Source of the DNA: Fagopyrum homotropicum
Taxonomy: Eukaryota > Streptophyta > Magnoliopsida > Caryophyllales > Polygonaceae
Reading direction: 5' to 3'
Assembly: GCA_033239125.1 (NCBI GenBank)
Contig: BSWB01000003.1
Location: forward strand, 131,678,320 to 131,742,319
DNA length: 64,000 nucleotides
Both the position numbers and the translations under genes were made by a program. A model generated the notes under the pieces. The model did no database searches. It had not been told where the DNA came from and saw only the letters and a list, made by a program, of their open reading frames with translations. How positions within the stretch are numbered: the first letter of the stretch is position 1; the number at the start of each line of letters is the position of its first letter. Shown piece after piece: positions 46,716 through 60,709 of this stretch.

Positions 46716-49700
46716 GTGAATAAAGCTTGGATTGGAGCAAAATGTGGAAGGAAAGGAGTGTTTGATCATACTTGATGGCAAGGAGATGAATTGGAGAGAC
46801 TAACGAAGGAGCATGGATGAAGGATGTCACGAAACAAAGGCAAAAACCAAGGAGTTTGAAGAACCACGCCCTGAATTATGGTCGTGGAAGAGGATTTTGA
46901 TGTCCACGCTCTAAACCACGACCGTGGATTTGGCAACATGATCGTGGACGTGAGTTTAGAGCACAACAGAGAGTTACACAGTCTAAACCACGACCGTGGA
47001 AATCATATGGTGCCGTAATTGGGTTCCACGCTCTAAACCACGGTCGTGGAAAGTTGTTCATGACCGTGATTTTGGTGATCTTGTGACGTGTCATATTTGC
47101 CACGCCAGCCACATCATTGGGCTTTCTCGTAACCCTATCTCGCCCTATATAAAGGCTTGAGAAGAGAGCTTTCGGAATGCTCGCTTATCCCTGCTCAACA
47201 CCGCTCAGAGTTCCGTTTAGAGTTTGAAGACGGCCTTAGGGTTTCATTTCGACCTTAAGGATTGGAGATTCGTGAAGGACGTATTTTCGGAGATTGTGTA
47301 CTTTTCGAGATATTTTAGGGTTTTCATCGAAGGACGGATTTACATCCCGTTCTTTGTGGTTTCTCTAGATCTTTGTGAGGGTTTCTATTCCTATTCTTCT
47401 AAATTCATAAACATACTACTTTGTGTTTGGATTTCGAGATTGACTTTGAGTTTTATTTGAGTTTTCGAGGGTTTTCATCTTTCTTTCTTCTTAATTTGAT
47501 TATTGATATCATAATGATGATTATTGGCTAATATCCTTTAGCAATTCTAAGGTGAAGGGTTGATAGTTGTGGCTTAGATGATGATAGATCGATCATAATT
47601 TGATTGGACCTTGAGAGTGTGAGAAATATCGTCGACACCCTAAATCACGGTCTGTTCTTGGGTTCCACGGCCGTGGTTCTCAAGATTTAGCCGTGATTTT
47701 CCCTGGTTTACGAACTTTTCTTTTGTTTTATCCAAAGTTAAAGATTAGCTTTAACCTAGCCTTGGTTTGCTTTTCCTAGGTAGTAGTGAGACTCAACATC
47801 CTCTATTTCGGTTTCGAGTGTCACAACCTTAATCGTTTTAGCTTGTCTTTGATTCCTTGGGTTTGGGCATGGTATTTGAGATTAATTCTTGTTCTTATAT
47901 CCTTTCTATATTGCAGCCTCAACAACCTTTATAGAGAATGTCCTTGGGTTTGTAACACCTCAAATTCTGAGAACTCGGGGAGCTACTGGTTAGGACCTCA
48001 CAATGGGTCCCGACCTTAGTTTGACAACAATTTCACTAGGATCTTATAATAAGGCACAAATGTATTTAAAACAATTTCAAAACATTTTATTTTTAATGTA
48101 TGAATGTACACATGTGACAGCCTTACAAAACATATATATATATATACATAACATGCATGCCGTATGGGAGACTCCCTTGTCCCATCTAATGAATACGTGG
48201 ACCCGGCTGACCATCCGTTCCGGATCTCTCTGCAACTGTCTATCTCTACAGATCTACAACACGGATAAAACCGTTAGCTAACATTCTATGCATAAGTATA
48301 AAGGTAAAAGCACAAACACACAACAAACACAATCAACATGCAACACTCAATCATTTTTATTATCTTTTAATTAGGTGATATGTCATTACTAATGATACTT
48401 ATTTTGTGACACGAGGGATTCCCAAACCTCGCCCCTGTCCCCGTTTACCAACGCGGAATGGTACTAATGCATCTGACCGTCTACCTGACTGGGCTGGTCG
48501 TAGGGAACCTCCTAGACTCTCGCAAGAGCTAGGCAGATGATGTCACGACCCGTTATCATGCACTTGGGTCAATTACACAATATACTAAAGTCGGCCTATT
48601 CCGGTTTCGTTATTTATCTTAACTAACAAACACCACTCATACACATCACACACACATGCAAGAAGCCAGCTAAGTAAGTCCGTGGACTTACCTGAATCAG
48701 ATCTCGACTTTCTAATTCGCAAATCGAACTGTACAGTAGTAATTCAGTGGTCTGTCAAAGGAGGCAAGTGTGTCAACACACTTTCTAGGTGATTAGAAGT
48801 CTAAGACTTCTAAGATAGTAGGTCTTAATAGAACGGAATTGATTACAATATTAATTTATGGTAAAATGACTATTTTACCCTTGGTCCCGAAACTTCTAAA
48901 AATTCCATAATTTATGTCTAAACTCTTATTTGAAACTAAAATGTCATATTCTAACTCCTAAAGATGAGTTTGGTTACAAACTGACAATTTACACATTCTT
49001 CTTATTTTCCGAAAGGTCATTAAGGTCCAACTTCGGCTTCAAATATAAAATTCGAATAATCTTATAAAAATTCCGAAATAATTCTCTAGATCATCTATGA
49101 TATCTCATCTACTCCTAGGAGGAAGAATTTTTTAAAACTGTTCAACCATCACTTCTACAAAAATTTCCAAAGTTGGTTACAACACTTGAAAATTTTCTCT
49201 ACTTAGCCAAAATCTGAGTATGTTTTCTAACTGTACAACAAGTCCACTTTGCGCCTCTATAATTCTGAATCCCACCGTTGGATTCATCCCAACTTTTGAA
49301 ATATTAACCTATGCATGGCACTAAACAACATCTCAAAAACGGAACGGTGAATCTTATCTCTAAAGCATCAAAAAGTATGCTCAAACTTGACTGATCAACA
49401 CAATTTCTAGAAATTCAACAAAGACTAAACAAAACAGCATACTGTCTCCACTTTGAAAAATCATAACTCCTAAACTACTCGCTGGATTTATCTCAAATTT
49501 TGATATGTTCTACTAAAATATGCCAACTATATCATATCCAAAATTCAAGTCCAACAGAGATCAAAAGTCTATTCAAAACTGTCTCACAAAACAGCATCAC
49601 ATGCTGTTTTTTCCAACACTCAGCACAGTTATAAAAACTGCATGAGGAGTCAACTTTGCAACATCATAACTCTCAAACCGTAACATGGATTCTTCTGAAA

Positions 49701-51250
49701 TTTTATTATGATTTACTATGCAATACCGTCTATGACATATCCGAAAATCAACCAAAAAGATGAAGTCTAACTTACCCAAATCTAGACCTGAAGTTGAATG
49801 TTTGTCACTTCCGAAAATTCAGAAAACGCCTCAGCTCTTCAAGCTATCTTCCGAGGCTGTTAGGGAAGGTCTAACGACCCATAGGGACACTCTCATCAGC
49901 ACATACACATAGAGGTTTGGGTCTCCAGTCCCATTAGTCGCTCGCTTGCTTTCCGGCTCCATTCACATGTTTCGAGTTCAATCTTCCTAACCTTCCTTCG
50001 AGTTGCTCCAATTCTGACCCAAATAATCGACTCCCCTCTGCAGCACGGATGAGACTCGATTAGCTGGTGGTCGGAGTGGAAGAGGAGACATGGTTCGTGT
50101 GCCGGACTGCAAGAAAATCTCTTCCCAAACTCATGTAATCGAGGAGAGGGAGAGAGATAGATCACTTTGTGAATTGGTCGATCTAAACCAAAATGAGTAG
50201 AAGAGGGTCTGAAGACTTACTGCAGAAAAGAGGGAGTCCTTCGTCTGATGTTCTCGTGCAGTAGGTCTCGAGGTCGAATCGAAGCGAGGGAGGAGACAAG
50301 GTCTGCTGAGTGACGCGCAGCCCTGGTTACTTGTTAACGGCCGCAGAGAGCACCGGCGGCGTAGCGATGGCGTGGGGGAGGTCGACTGCTTCCGGAGGTG
50401 ATGGTCTGAGTACGGCTGTTGCCTGAAGACTGTTGGGGTGCGGCGACGGGAGACACGTTGAAGGGGGGCTGCTCTTTGTACGTAGAAGGAAGGAGTCCAA
50501 AACCCTACTTGCTACTACGCTGAAATGCTGAGCGTCTCTGGCGCATCTACCGAAGGGAGGTGGAGGAGGAAACCCAACTAGTTTGCCCTAATGGGCCTAG
50601 CTGACAAGAACGGATCCAAGGCTGTCTAAGGAGGCGAGTGGGCCGGCTGCTAAGGCTTGTCCTTGGCCTTATCAATTGGTGTCATGGGCTTGTCATGACT
50701 TGTCTTGATAGCCCAAATGATCTATTACTTGTAAGGTTAAAATAAATATAAAAAAATGTGGTAACATATATTTTATGTGAATATAAATATCACATAAAAT
50801 AATAAAAGTTGTGTTCGTTCATGATATAAAGTATCATGTTGAAAGATTAAATCGGTCGACATCCGGTTTGACTCGGAAATATACAGAAATAAATTTTCCG
50901 GATATTACAGGGTTAAACATATAAGGTTTTGGAACTTCACCGTACAATACCTTACTTTAGTATATCTTTGCAAGTTTCAACTCTGTCCTTACATCTGTAG
51001 TATATCTTGAATCGATTGCCACAATTTGATATCCGGATCTTTAGGGTTGCTGTTTTCCCCAATATTTGCAAGGCTTCTACACTTTTGATTGCTCGATTAC
51101 TTGAGACTGATTTTGTTTCACCAAATCCCAGAGTTTGATACTCTGGAATACTTGCTAATCTACGCCGATCCGTACACTAAGGGTTCGCTTGCTTTTATTC
51201 TAGTTTTATAATTAAAACTTATTTGCACGCACGTTTAGGGGCGAACAACA
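46716..51250. mobile_element. LTR-retrotransposon-like region, split by a solo LTR
   Basis: Shows an LTR-like promoter (CCTATATAAAGGCTTGAG at about 47144) and several copies of CTAAACCACGACCGTGGA or close variants (46908-46931, 46981-47000, 47030-47051), plus CCACGGCCGTGG at about 47667. The solo LTR at 47951-50909 interrupts it. It probably ends near 51250. No coding domains were found and the exact ends are not set; element type is inference. Confidence 0.4.
47951..50909 (-). mobile_element. Solo LTR of the nested-element family, TSD GGGTT
   Basis: 2959 bp. Left edge TGTAACACCTCAAATTC is the reverse complement of the LARD-like LTR 3' end; right edge CCGGATATTACA is the complement of its start. 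GGGTT flanks both sides (47946-47950 and 50910-50914). It carries the palindrome GTAAGTCCGTGGACTTAC (48674-48691). The nearby hairpin has one base lost (CGGATAAAACCG, about 48262-48273). There are no internal sequences, so it is a recombination product. Confidence 0.9.
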
Positions 51251-51571
51251 CTCAGCAAAAACATGATTTTGAAGGCAACATGTGATCCTTCAAATCAGTT
51301 GTAAGTTTTTGTTGTCAGCATTTCTCATTTAGTCCATGTACTTCCTTCTTTCAGATTTGTTTGGTCTAATATAACGTCTATATTTTACCTATTCTTGTAT
51401 ATGAACTATGAAGAATGTTTATGGTCAGAATGTACTTATTTGTGTTTCACTTGATTTACTATATATTTTACATGCTATTATTGTATATGAAGAATATTTA
51501 TGGCCACAATTTACTCATTTGTGTTTCACATTTATTCATTACTAATGCTATTTCACTTCTGGCTGTTGTAG

Positions 51572-51689
51572 GTTTCAAGAAGCTGAAGTTGAATGCACAG
51601 AGGCCCTAAATTTAGATGACCGCTACATAAAAGCATATTCACGTAGAGCAACAGGAAAGAGCTCGGAAATCTTAAAGACGCCGTGTATG
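51572..51689 (+). pseudogene. RPAP3-like TPR exon fragment with a frameshift
   Basis: After a good acceptor (GGCTGTTGTAG) the exon reads FQEAEVECTEALNLDDRYIK then AYSRRAT, close to the TPR domain of plant RPAP3 (a co-chaperone of RNA polymerase II assembly). After RRAT the frame shifts: RKELGNLKDAVYG follows in another frame, consistent with a 4-base deletion. The exon would end at a GT near 51690. No other TPR exons are recognised on either side. It is a fragment or a dead gene copy. Confidence 0.6.
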
Positions 51690-54600
51690 GTACTATACAC
51701 CACTAAACTCAAGTATTGTTTTAAAATTGGGAAGTCAATCAATGATGATAGATTAGCTTACTGGTTGTGTTTCACATTTATTTCTCTGCTCACAGTTGTG
51801 TTGAATTAGCTCTCTGATTGTGTCCTCTATAGATCTCTGCAATTGTAAGAGATCAAGTGTTGTGATTTTGCCTCTCCATGTTTATCTGCTACAGTCTTAT
51901 ATATCGAAATAAATGAGTCTGCACAGTGCTAAGCTTTGACAAATCCAACGCCCTCCATAATACAATTAATTACTCTTTTTAGTACTATATATTATCATAT
52001 GTTTATTTCTTATAATATAGTAAATACTAACTACAATGCATGTCCAGCTACGAATGTGTATCAAATGTATCCTGATGATATCATAGTCTGATTAAACGTT
52101 GTATTGTGTGTAATGCAAAGTGATTATAGAATATAAAATCTCTGAGCTATAATCCTGCCATTATTATCTCAAGGATATATGGATTTACTTCTAAATTATG
52201 GACCCTCTGGAATGAATATTGTTCTTCTCCTTGTATGAAATACAATATTAAAGAGAGTTGTTTTCATGCATAAATACAGATCACAACAAGGTTGGCTGCT
52301 AGATCTTATATGAATATAGTCGATAAATGCTACATTGGAAGCTCTGATGAGGTACTCTTCCACTATTCCGATGCTGAGTAAATGTGCATATAGTAAGACA
52401 CCGTAACTTGAAGCTGTTTTACATGATCTTTATTTTGGCAACTTAACTTGAAGTTGTTTGCTTACATAAATATTATCTTCTTTGGAATGATTTTACCAAT
52501 AGGAGCCTTAGATAAAGACACCAGGAATATAGAGTCCAGAAAGTTAGTTCATGGACAAACCATCTTGATCAATAACACAGATTGGGTATCTAAGTGTGCA
52601 TACTGAGATTCATAGTACTGAATTGCTATTAAGATGAAAATAAACATCAAGGTTGTAGTATTACAAATCAAACCTCAACATGTATAGTTTTTCTATTCCC
52701 CCCTTTTTGTTTAAGCCTCGTATGCTGGAAGTTGAAATTTGACAAATGTATGTTGTATATCCTTATTATTCTGAGTCAAACAGATTCAGTAGGCTTTGAA
52801 CCTGGAGAGTTGCGTTGAGTTGCCAAAATTCAAATTTTTGGGAAATATCATGTGCTTGGTTTTTCAAACCTGTTACATTTGGGCTATATTGGGTAGCTCA
52901 ATATTTATTGTTTCATCACTCTCATGCAGTGGCTAAAGGGAAAAAGAGAAGGAATGATTATGGTGTTGAGGTTTGCATTTACCTGCATTGTTGTCCTATA
53001 GACTTTCTTTATTATAGATGCTAATATGTCAGACTGGAGATTATCTATTATTAGCACTAAATTCTTGCTATATTGCGGACTATATAGCCTGGTGGATAAA
53101 GAAGCTCTATAAGTCACCCTCTACAAATTCACCTGAATAGTACTTGTGGCTTGTAACCTTTTGTTGAAATCTGGGTAAAAACTTCATCTTTGCACGTAAA
53201 ATAAAGAGGTTAAAATACATTTTGCAGAAAGAAAGTACATATTTGAAACAGACTATCAATATCCAGATGCCGATAGCGTTAAGAAAGCAATTGGTAGATG
53301 ATTGAGAATTTGTCAACCAACAAGATAAGATTAATTCTTAACTGCTTCTGCTGAACTTTAGTTACAACTTTTATGTTGAACTAGAACTTATAACATAGGA
53401 GGGGTGTGCTTGGTTTCGACTCTTCTGACTAATTTGTCAAATGACAAACTCAGTACCGGTGAGCTGCATCGTTTCCTTGGGTTATGTCGATCTCTTGTTC
53501 CTCGTAGACCTTATGTGTTCCCTCTTTCTTTTTTATATCAAATAAAAGGTGAAATGCTCTAATTGAATATTAAGCTCAATTCGTGAATAGATACATAAAA
53601 TGAAATTTAACTCAAATTTAAAGCAGAGACATCCAGACTGAAATAGGCCTAGAACACAATCCTATGTAAATGAAAAATATATATATGAGGCTAGGATTAA
53701 CGTCTCTTTAATTAGCTAGAGTTTATTTGTTCATTGTATATTGTCTTCATATTTTTTCAGCTGAACTTGGCTCCTTTTGTTTGCAGCTTTGTACTCTCGT
53801 CTCCCTGCTGAGATACATTAAAGCATTAACTAACCTCCAAAGGGCGTCTTTGGTTGAGAAGACACGACAGAAGCCACAAGAGAGAATGATTGTTTTAATG
53901 ATATAAAATGTCTGCCTTCTTGATTTAATGTCGTGACTTCTTGATTTAATGTTGACTTGTCGGTATCTCATACTGATATGCTTTCCCGCTCAAACAAATT
54001 TTGAGAATATGTCTATGTTGTTGATGAATGACCAGGGCAAAATACAGATATTTTTTCTTGGATGATGTAAAATGTCAGTGACTTCTTGATTCAATGCATT
54101 TCAAGTTCGTCACACTCTTCACTTCAGATCTGCGTATCATATGCAGATTGCTACGAGCATCACCGTCTTCTTCTACTTTAGATGGCGTGCAATTATGTAA
54201 TGGTGTGCAATTATGTAACGACCTATTAGTAGTTTCACATAAACTCAATCTTTACACCGTATTTTCGGTTTTATTTACATGTAATACTCAACAAACAAGC
54301 AACATCGGTGGACCCGAATATACATGCTCACTAAACAAGATTTGTTACACACAGACGGTCGACGGTGCCAATGTAATTGTTTATATCATTAAAACACCCT
54401 TCATTGATGCTCGAACATACGTGCTCAGTAAACACCATCGTCTGTCACACAGGTACACAAGAACGATCGTTGGGTGTGCAACTTACCATTACTTGTGTTC
54501 CAGGCAAATATGCACCAACATTGACCCCGGCGCGCTAGCTGCGCTGCTGAAACTAGTCTACATATAACAAGGGAAGGTTGCCTAAATGAATAGATAGTTT

Positions 54601-55165
54601 CCTAATTAACCCCACCCTTTTGACAATATTACATGAATAAATAGTTTCCTAATTAACCACACCCTTTTGACAATATTACTAATGACTCTATCATAGCGAG
54701 TAACACGACGCCGGGAGCTTCCCACCGCCATAATTCAATCCTGATACTACTCCAAACTTGTCATTGTCGTCTCCCGATTGTCTCCCTCACCGTCTTAGTC
54801 CTTTGGCATTTCCTATGTTTCTGTGGATTCTCCAATCGCGTAGGCTTTGAAGTTGCCAACTAATTGGTGATTTTATGGCTTCGGTTATGCTATTTCCTTT
54901 CTCGGTTAAAACTCGCACTGAATTATTGTTTCATAATCTTAATAATCACTTGCTTCTTTACGATCAATCCTTTGTCCCTTTATTCCAATCAAATTTTATA
55001 AATTTGGTAGTCTTTGACTTCTTATTCATCCGTGAGTGAATGTTAATAGGTAAGGTTGTAATTAAAGATACTTTGTATCTTCTACAAAATTGGTTTAGTC
55101 GTAGCATACAATTTGGTTTTGATATTTGAGGTTTCCAAATGTTGAAATGACTATAGAGTTTTACC
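51690..55165. other. Gap without a recognised gene
   Basis: AT-rich DNA. No intact reading frame, RNA gene or transposon end could be supported apart from the short tandem duplication at 54586-54679. Some of it may be introns of the lost TPR gene. Confidence 0.4.
54586..54679. repeat. 47-bp tandem duplication
   Basis: Units 54586-54632 and 54633-54679, each ATGAATARATAGTTTCCTAA onwards, differ at two positions. Confidence 0.85.
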
Positions 55166-55170
55166 CACAT

Positions 55171-56029
55171 TGTAGAATGTTTATCATGCGATCAAGGTTA
55201 TATGTCAAGGATAGAAAGATCGACACACAAGTTGATTACGCAATTCAGGTGTTAAAACCCTACATCTGCGGAACCTCAAGAGGGAAGGTCCGATCCCGGC
55301 TTTTACTAGGCATTCAAAATGATTACAATATAGGTTCGATTACAAGGGAGCACGCAAGATCAATCTGTAAAGGACCTATATCTAGAACAAGTAAGAACAA
55401 AAGAGATACGAAGAGCAAGGTATCGAAATAGCCCCTGTAAGGCTAAGCAAAGCTTTCTGTCAAGCTTTGCTATCTTCAATCGGAAGATCTTCTTCTGGAG
55501 AGGTGTAGGTGAGGATGAACGTCTCAAACCTTAGCGAACCACCTCCGACTTCTCTTTGATCGCTCTCTCTCTTTCTCACAGAGGAACTCTCTCTTTTTAC
55601 TCTCAGCGGCAATGGCTGCAATCTCACTTAGGGTTAGATGAGGTAAGCGGTAGCTTATATACCTCCTCTTCAAAACCCAAACGCGTCGTTTCATTTAAGC
55701 GGTCCCGTACCAAGCCAATCTCTGAAGATAATCATCGCAGCTCGAACCCGGTCCAACAAATAACACCAGCGGATGTCCAGAAGACAACACCTCAAGCAAC
55801 AAGGCCACCTTCACATATCAGATATAAGGGAACAACACGTGCCACAGCTTCCCAGCGAATCCAAGCCACCAGGGTTCAATGAACCGGCAACTAGGACTGC
55901 ACTAGTAAGCTACAACAAGCATTAGTAACCTTAATCTAACCATACTAGACCTAGGAGTTATTACAAATCAATACTATTGCGTGCACTTATGTAATCTACC
56001 CTATACAATCATGAATCACAAAGTTAACA
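55171..56029 (-). repeat. 3' LTR of the copia element
   Basis: 859 bp, the same length as the other LTR. By hand I count about 24 differences between the two, roughly 2.8 percent, mostly transitions. Confidence 0.92.
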
Positions 56030-56124
56030 ATTGCCCTCTTGATTCATGTTAATGCATCATCTTGATCACCAGTAGTAAATGAGGGAGGCACTCTTGTCCG
56101 TCATCAGTTCAATGCTAATTATCT

Positions 56125-59100
56125 TTAGGGAACATCCCACAACTGAAGGGAATTCGTGCAAAAGATAAATATGTCAACAGGGACAATTTTTGTACCAAAA
56201 TCAGCAGGGTTAATATCTCCTCTAATTTTCTTAACCTCAAAGTGTTTCTTTTTTATCTCATCCCTAACAAAATGATATCTAACATCAATGTGTTTAGACC
56301 TCTCATGATATACAGGATCTTTACAAAGATACAGAGCACTTTGACTGTCAATGTTCAAAACAAGAATACATGATTTATGTTGTATTTCAGTGATTAAGCC
56401 TTTTAACCAAATAGCTTCTTTTGATGCTTCAATTGCAGCTATGTACTCAGCTTTAGTGGATGACAACGCTACAATAGATTAGTGTTGTGACTTCCATGAT
56501 ATACAGTTATTAGTCCAAGTGTAGTAGTAAGCAGTAGTGGATTTTCTAGTATCCTTATTACTAGCATAATCTGAATCTACAAAACCAATAACATCATGAT
56601 TCGAAGAATGTTCAACAAAACACAAACTTAACTTCTTAGTTCCAGCAAGATATCTTAAGCAATATTTCATAGCAGTACAATGTTCCAAACCAGGGTTAGA
56701 CATGAATCTACTTAGAACACTTATAGCGAAAGATAGGTCAGGTCTAGTACACAACATGGCATACATCACAGAACCAACAGCTGCATCATAAGGAATATTG
56801 GACATCTTTTTCAACTCACTAGGAGAATCAGGACAGTGCTTCTTGGTTAGATCTAAGTGCCCTCCTAAGGGCATAGGTGTAGGTTTAGAATTTCCCATAT
56901 TAAACCTATCTAGAAATTTATGTATATAGTCATGTTGAGAAAGCCACATTTTCTTTTTAACCCTATTTCTTATGATCTGTATACCAAGGATTTTCTGTGC
57001 TGCACCAAGATCTTTCATGTCAAAATGCATTTTAAGGTCTCTTTTTACATTGCTAATGATAACTTTGGATTTACACATAATCAGAATATCATCCACATAT
57101 AAGAGAACATAAAGAGCATTTGTAGTAGAAAGACTTTTGAAATACAAGCAATAATCATATTTGCTTCTCATGAAGCCCAGATTCTTCATACTGATGTCAA
57201 ACTTAATGTTCCATTGTCTAGGTGATTGTTTTAAACCATACAGAGATTTCTTAAGCAAACAAACATGCTCATATTTATTTTTATTAACAAAGCCTTTAGG
57301 TTGACTCATGTTAATGGTTTCATTCAAATCACCATGCAAGAAAGCAGTTTTAACATCCATTTGTTCAATATCCCAGTCATACACAGTAGCCATAGCAAGC
57401 AGTAATCTCAATGTTTTGTACTTAACTACAGGAGCAAAGATATATGTGTAATCTATTCCTTCTCTTTGAGTAAAGCCTTTGGCAACCAGTCTGGCTTTGT
57501 ACCTAGGAGGGTCACTATGTTTTGAACCTTCTTTTAGTTTATACAGCCACCTACATTGAACTAGTTTCACATTTTCTGGCCTAGGTACCAGGATCCAAGT
57601 GTTATTGGAATTCATGGACTCAATCTCATCATTCATAGCTTGGTTCCAGTGTTTGGTATTAGGACATTTTATAGCTTGTTCATATGTGTCAGGGGTGTAG
57701 AAATTCTCTATCACATCTGTTGTTAAGAAGGTATAATCAACTATGTTCACCTCATCAGTTAGCATGATATACTCAACATTATTAGCATATTTTTTATTAG
57801 GAATTTTAAGTCTTTGGGCCCTGTCCCTAGTTAATTGGTAGTGACCATGAAAATCAAAACGACTCAGGTCTTCATGTCTATCATTCAACCTGAGTTGGTT
57901 TGAAATTTCCTCCTCATTATCAGCACTGTGGGCATTGGTACCCGAGTCGTCTTGATCTCCATGGTCACAGCCATTACCAGATTCAAGGTTTGTCAGGTTT
58001 TTATTAGGAATCTCATTACTTTCCTCCCCTAATTGTTGAGAGTTATAATAATTCCTATCATCCTAATTATTTTCCTCCCCTAATTGTTGAGTATTATCAT
58101 CATTATTATTTTCATCCTCATTTATGTCTAATTGAGAGGTGCTAGCATTACTGGAGCTTTCAGTTTAATAATGTCCTATGTCAAACTCTTCTTCATCATT
58201 TTCATTTATATGAGGTTGATCATTATGATTATAGAAGGTTCTGGATGTGCTAGGAATATCTATGCCATCATTCTCCTCAGAACTATGGGTCACAACATTT
58301 TCAATTTAGATTTAAAATGAAACTCTTCTTCATTAAAGGTTACACTTCTAGAGCTAATAACTTTATATCCATGGGGTTGTATTAGGAGTAGTTTGTATCC
58401 CTTAACACCTTCTGGATACCCTAGCATAACAGCTTTTAAGGCCCTAGGATGTAGCTTTCCTTGGGAGATTTGGGAATAGGCAGTACAACCAAAAGGTTTT
58501 AAGTGAGTTAGATTTGGTTTCTTGTCACTCCACATTTCCTGAGGAGTCTTAAAGTCTATAATTGAGGAAGGGGATCTATTTATGAGGTAGGTAGCAGTCA
58601 CTATGGCTTCCCCCACATAGAATGTTTCATCCCTGAACTAATGAGCATGCATCTAGTTTTTTCAAGAAGGGTTCTATTCATTCTTTCAGCTGTTCCATTT
58701 TGTTGTGGAGTTCTAGGTATAGTAAGGTGTCTTTTAATTCCTTGGTTTTTGCAGTAATTATTAAACTCAGAGTTGCAAAATTCAAGCCCATTATCTGTTC
58801 TAAGGCATTTTAGGGTATAACCATATTGGTTTTCTACAGCTTGTTTTCATTCTTTAAAGTACTCAAAAGCTTCATTTTTATTTTTCAGGAGATAAGTCCA
58901 AACTTTCCTAGAGTAATGATCTATGAAAGAGATGAAATATCTCTTCTCTCCTATGGTGTCAACCTGTGTAGGTCCCCATAGGTCAGAGTGAACATATTCT
59001 AAAGGTTTTTGAGCTTTATAGGATGAGTTATTAAAACTGTGTTTATTCTTTTTACCTAAGATACAGTTTTCACAAAAAACAATATCTACAGGTTCTTTTT

Positions 59101-60450
59101 CTAAAATACCTTGTTTATACAGATTTTTAAGGCCAGTATTTCCAATATGTCCAAGTCTATTGTGCCAGTTTTTAGTATGACTTAAGGTCATTTTAGTATT
59201 AGCAGTGGTAAGTATCAAATTAGGTGCAGTGATAACTTGATATAACCCACCCTTTTTGATGCTTTTTATAAGAGTAGTTCCATTTCTTATAATTTCCCTT
59301 ATCCCATCACTAGTATTAATTTGACAGTTTAAATCATCTAAAGCAAATTCACTCATTAAGTTCCTTATAAGTTGTGGAACCCATCTAACATTCTGGAGAA
59401 CTCTAATTTTTCCATCAAACATGCATATAGGTACATTTCCTACCCCTCTAATAGTCAAGGCAGTATTATCCCCTAACATAACTTCTCCACCATCAAATTC
59501 ATGCAGAGAGTTAAATAATGATTTATCAAAAGAAGCATGCATTGTACAACCAGAGTCCAGAATCCACACATTAGAATTTAAAGAATCATACTCAGTGCAC
59601 ATTAACAATTCACAAGGGTATTCAGCTTGAACTTTTTCAAATAAAGACACTTTTCCATCAAGATTTTTATTATTCTTAGCATCGTCTCTCTTTTTCTTCC
59701 TACATTCATTTGCATAATGTCCAGGTTTCTCACAGTAATAACATTTCTTGTTATTTTTGTCAAAATTAGAAGGTCCAGTTTTATCTTTTTCATATTTTTC
59801 CTTCTTCTTGTTTTTAAAGTGTTTAGGATTCCCTTTAGCCATAAGAACTTCAGGCTTAACATCTGATTTCTTTTCAGTTTTACTTTTAAAAATTTTTAAG
59901 GTATCATTCTTTTCAGTTATACCTTCTATTATCTTTTCTTGAGTAATATTATCTGAGTTATACTGAATGACATCTCTCAAAGTATCAAACTGGGTAGGTA
60001 AAGATCCTAACAACAAGACAACAAGGTGGGCTTCTTTTATTTCATCATCACATCTAGCCAAGTCCTGATTCATTCTTAAGAATTTGTCTAAGTTTTCATT
60101 AAGAGTCAGGTTAGTGTCCATTTTGAAGGTAAAGAGTCTATGTAGTAAGGAGATCCTAGAGGGCAAAGATTTTTTCAAATATAATTTTTCTAGGGCATCC
60201 CATAGAGACTTGACAGAGGTGTAACTTACAACCTGACGAGCCACGTCGCCAGTTAACCTAATCATGATCTCAGCATGGGCCTGCTCACTTATCTCCTTTT
60301 TCTTTTTTTTTCGGACGTCATGGTCAGGTAGTCTCCAGTGATGGCTTTGAGGCATTTCTCTTTGGTGAGAATGACCCTCATCTTCACCTGCCACATGGTG
60401 AAGTCACCACTCCCATCGAATGGCTTCATCCTTATTGTGGAGTCTGTCAT
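56125..60450 (-). pseudogene. Copia gag-pol polyprotein, broken
   Basis: Gag starts at 60450 (MTDSTIRMKPFDGSGDFTMW) and slips frame at an A-run near 60303-60312. Then come the CCHC knuckle CYYCEKPGHYANEC, protease WILDSGCTMHAS, integrase zinc finger WHNRLGHIG to CENC, and integrase Asp in YVHSDLWGP. A TGA at 58847 replaces a probable Trp. Next are RTDNGLEF and PQQNGTAERMNRTL, a one-base slip near 58612, and a stop at 58290. Reverse transcriptase has YVDDILIM (about 57080-57104). RNase H has STKAEYIA, preceded by a TAA at about 56479. At least three stops and two slips make it non-functional. Confidence 0.9.
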
Positions 60451-60691
60451 GTTTCACCATACAAAAAACCACTACAAAAAAGGGTTAGTATTTGTATGAA
60501 TTGAGAAACAAAAACAAGCAGATATCACAAACAAAGGGGTAACACAGTACACAAGTAAAGGCAACCAAGAACAACCAAGTGTAAAACCAGATCTTTCAAC
60601 ACAAGAAAAAACCAATACAGCGGAAGTCAAGATCAGATACACATGATTATAAATATGAATTGATTTTTCAAAAAAGAAAAAGAATATCACA

Positions 60692-60706
60692 GAAGCTCTG
60701 ATACCA
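60692..60706 (-). other. Primer-binding site of the copia element
   Basis: Sense TGGTATCAGAGCTTC, three bases after the 5' LTR, complementary to the 3' end of initiator Met tRNA. Confidence 0.88.
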
Positions 60707-60709
60707 ATC

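Noticed and set aside
50340..50600. Short gene suggested by GC-rich frames near the right end of the second solo LTR
   Set aside because: Corresponds to the GC-rich island present in all LTRs of this family.
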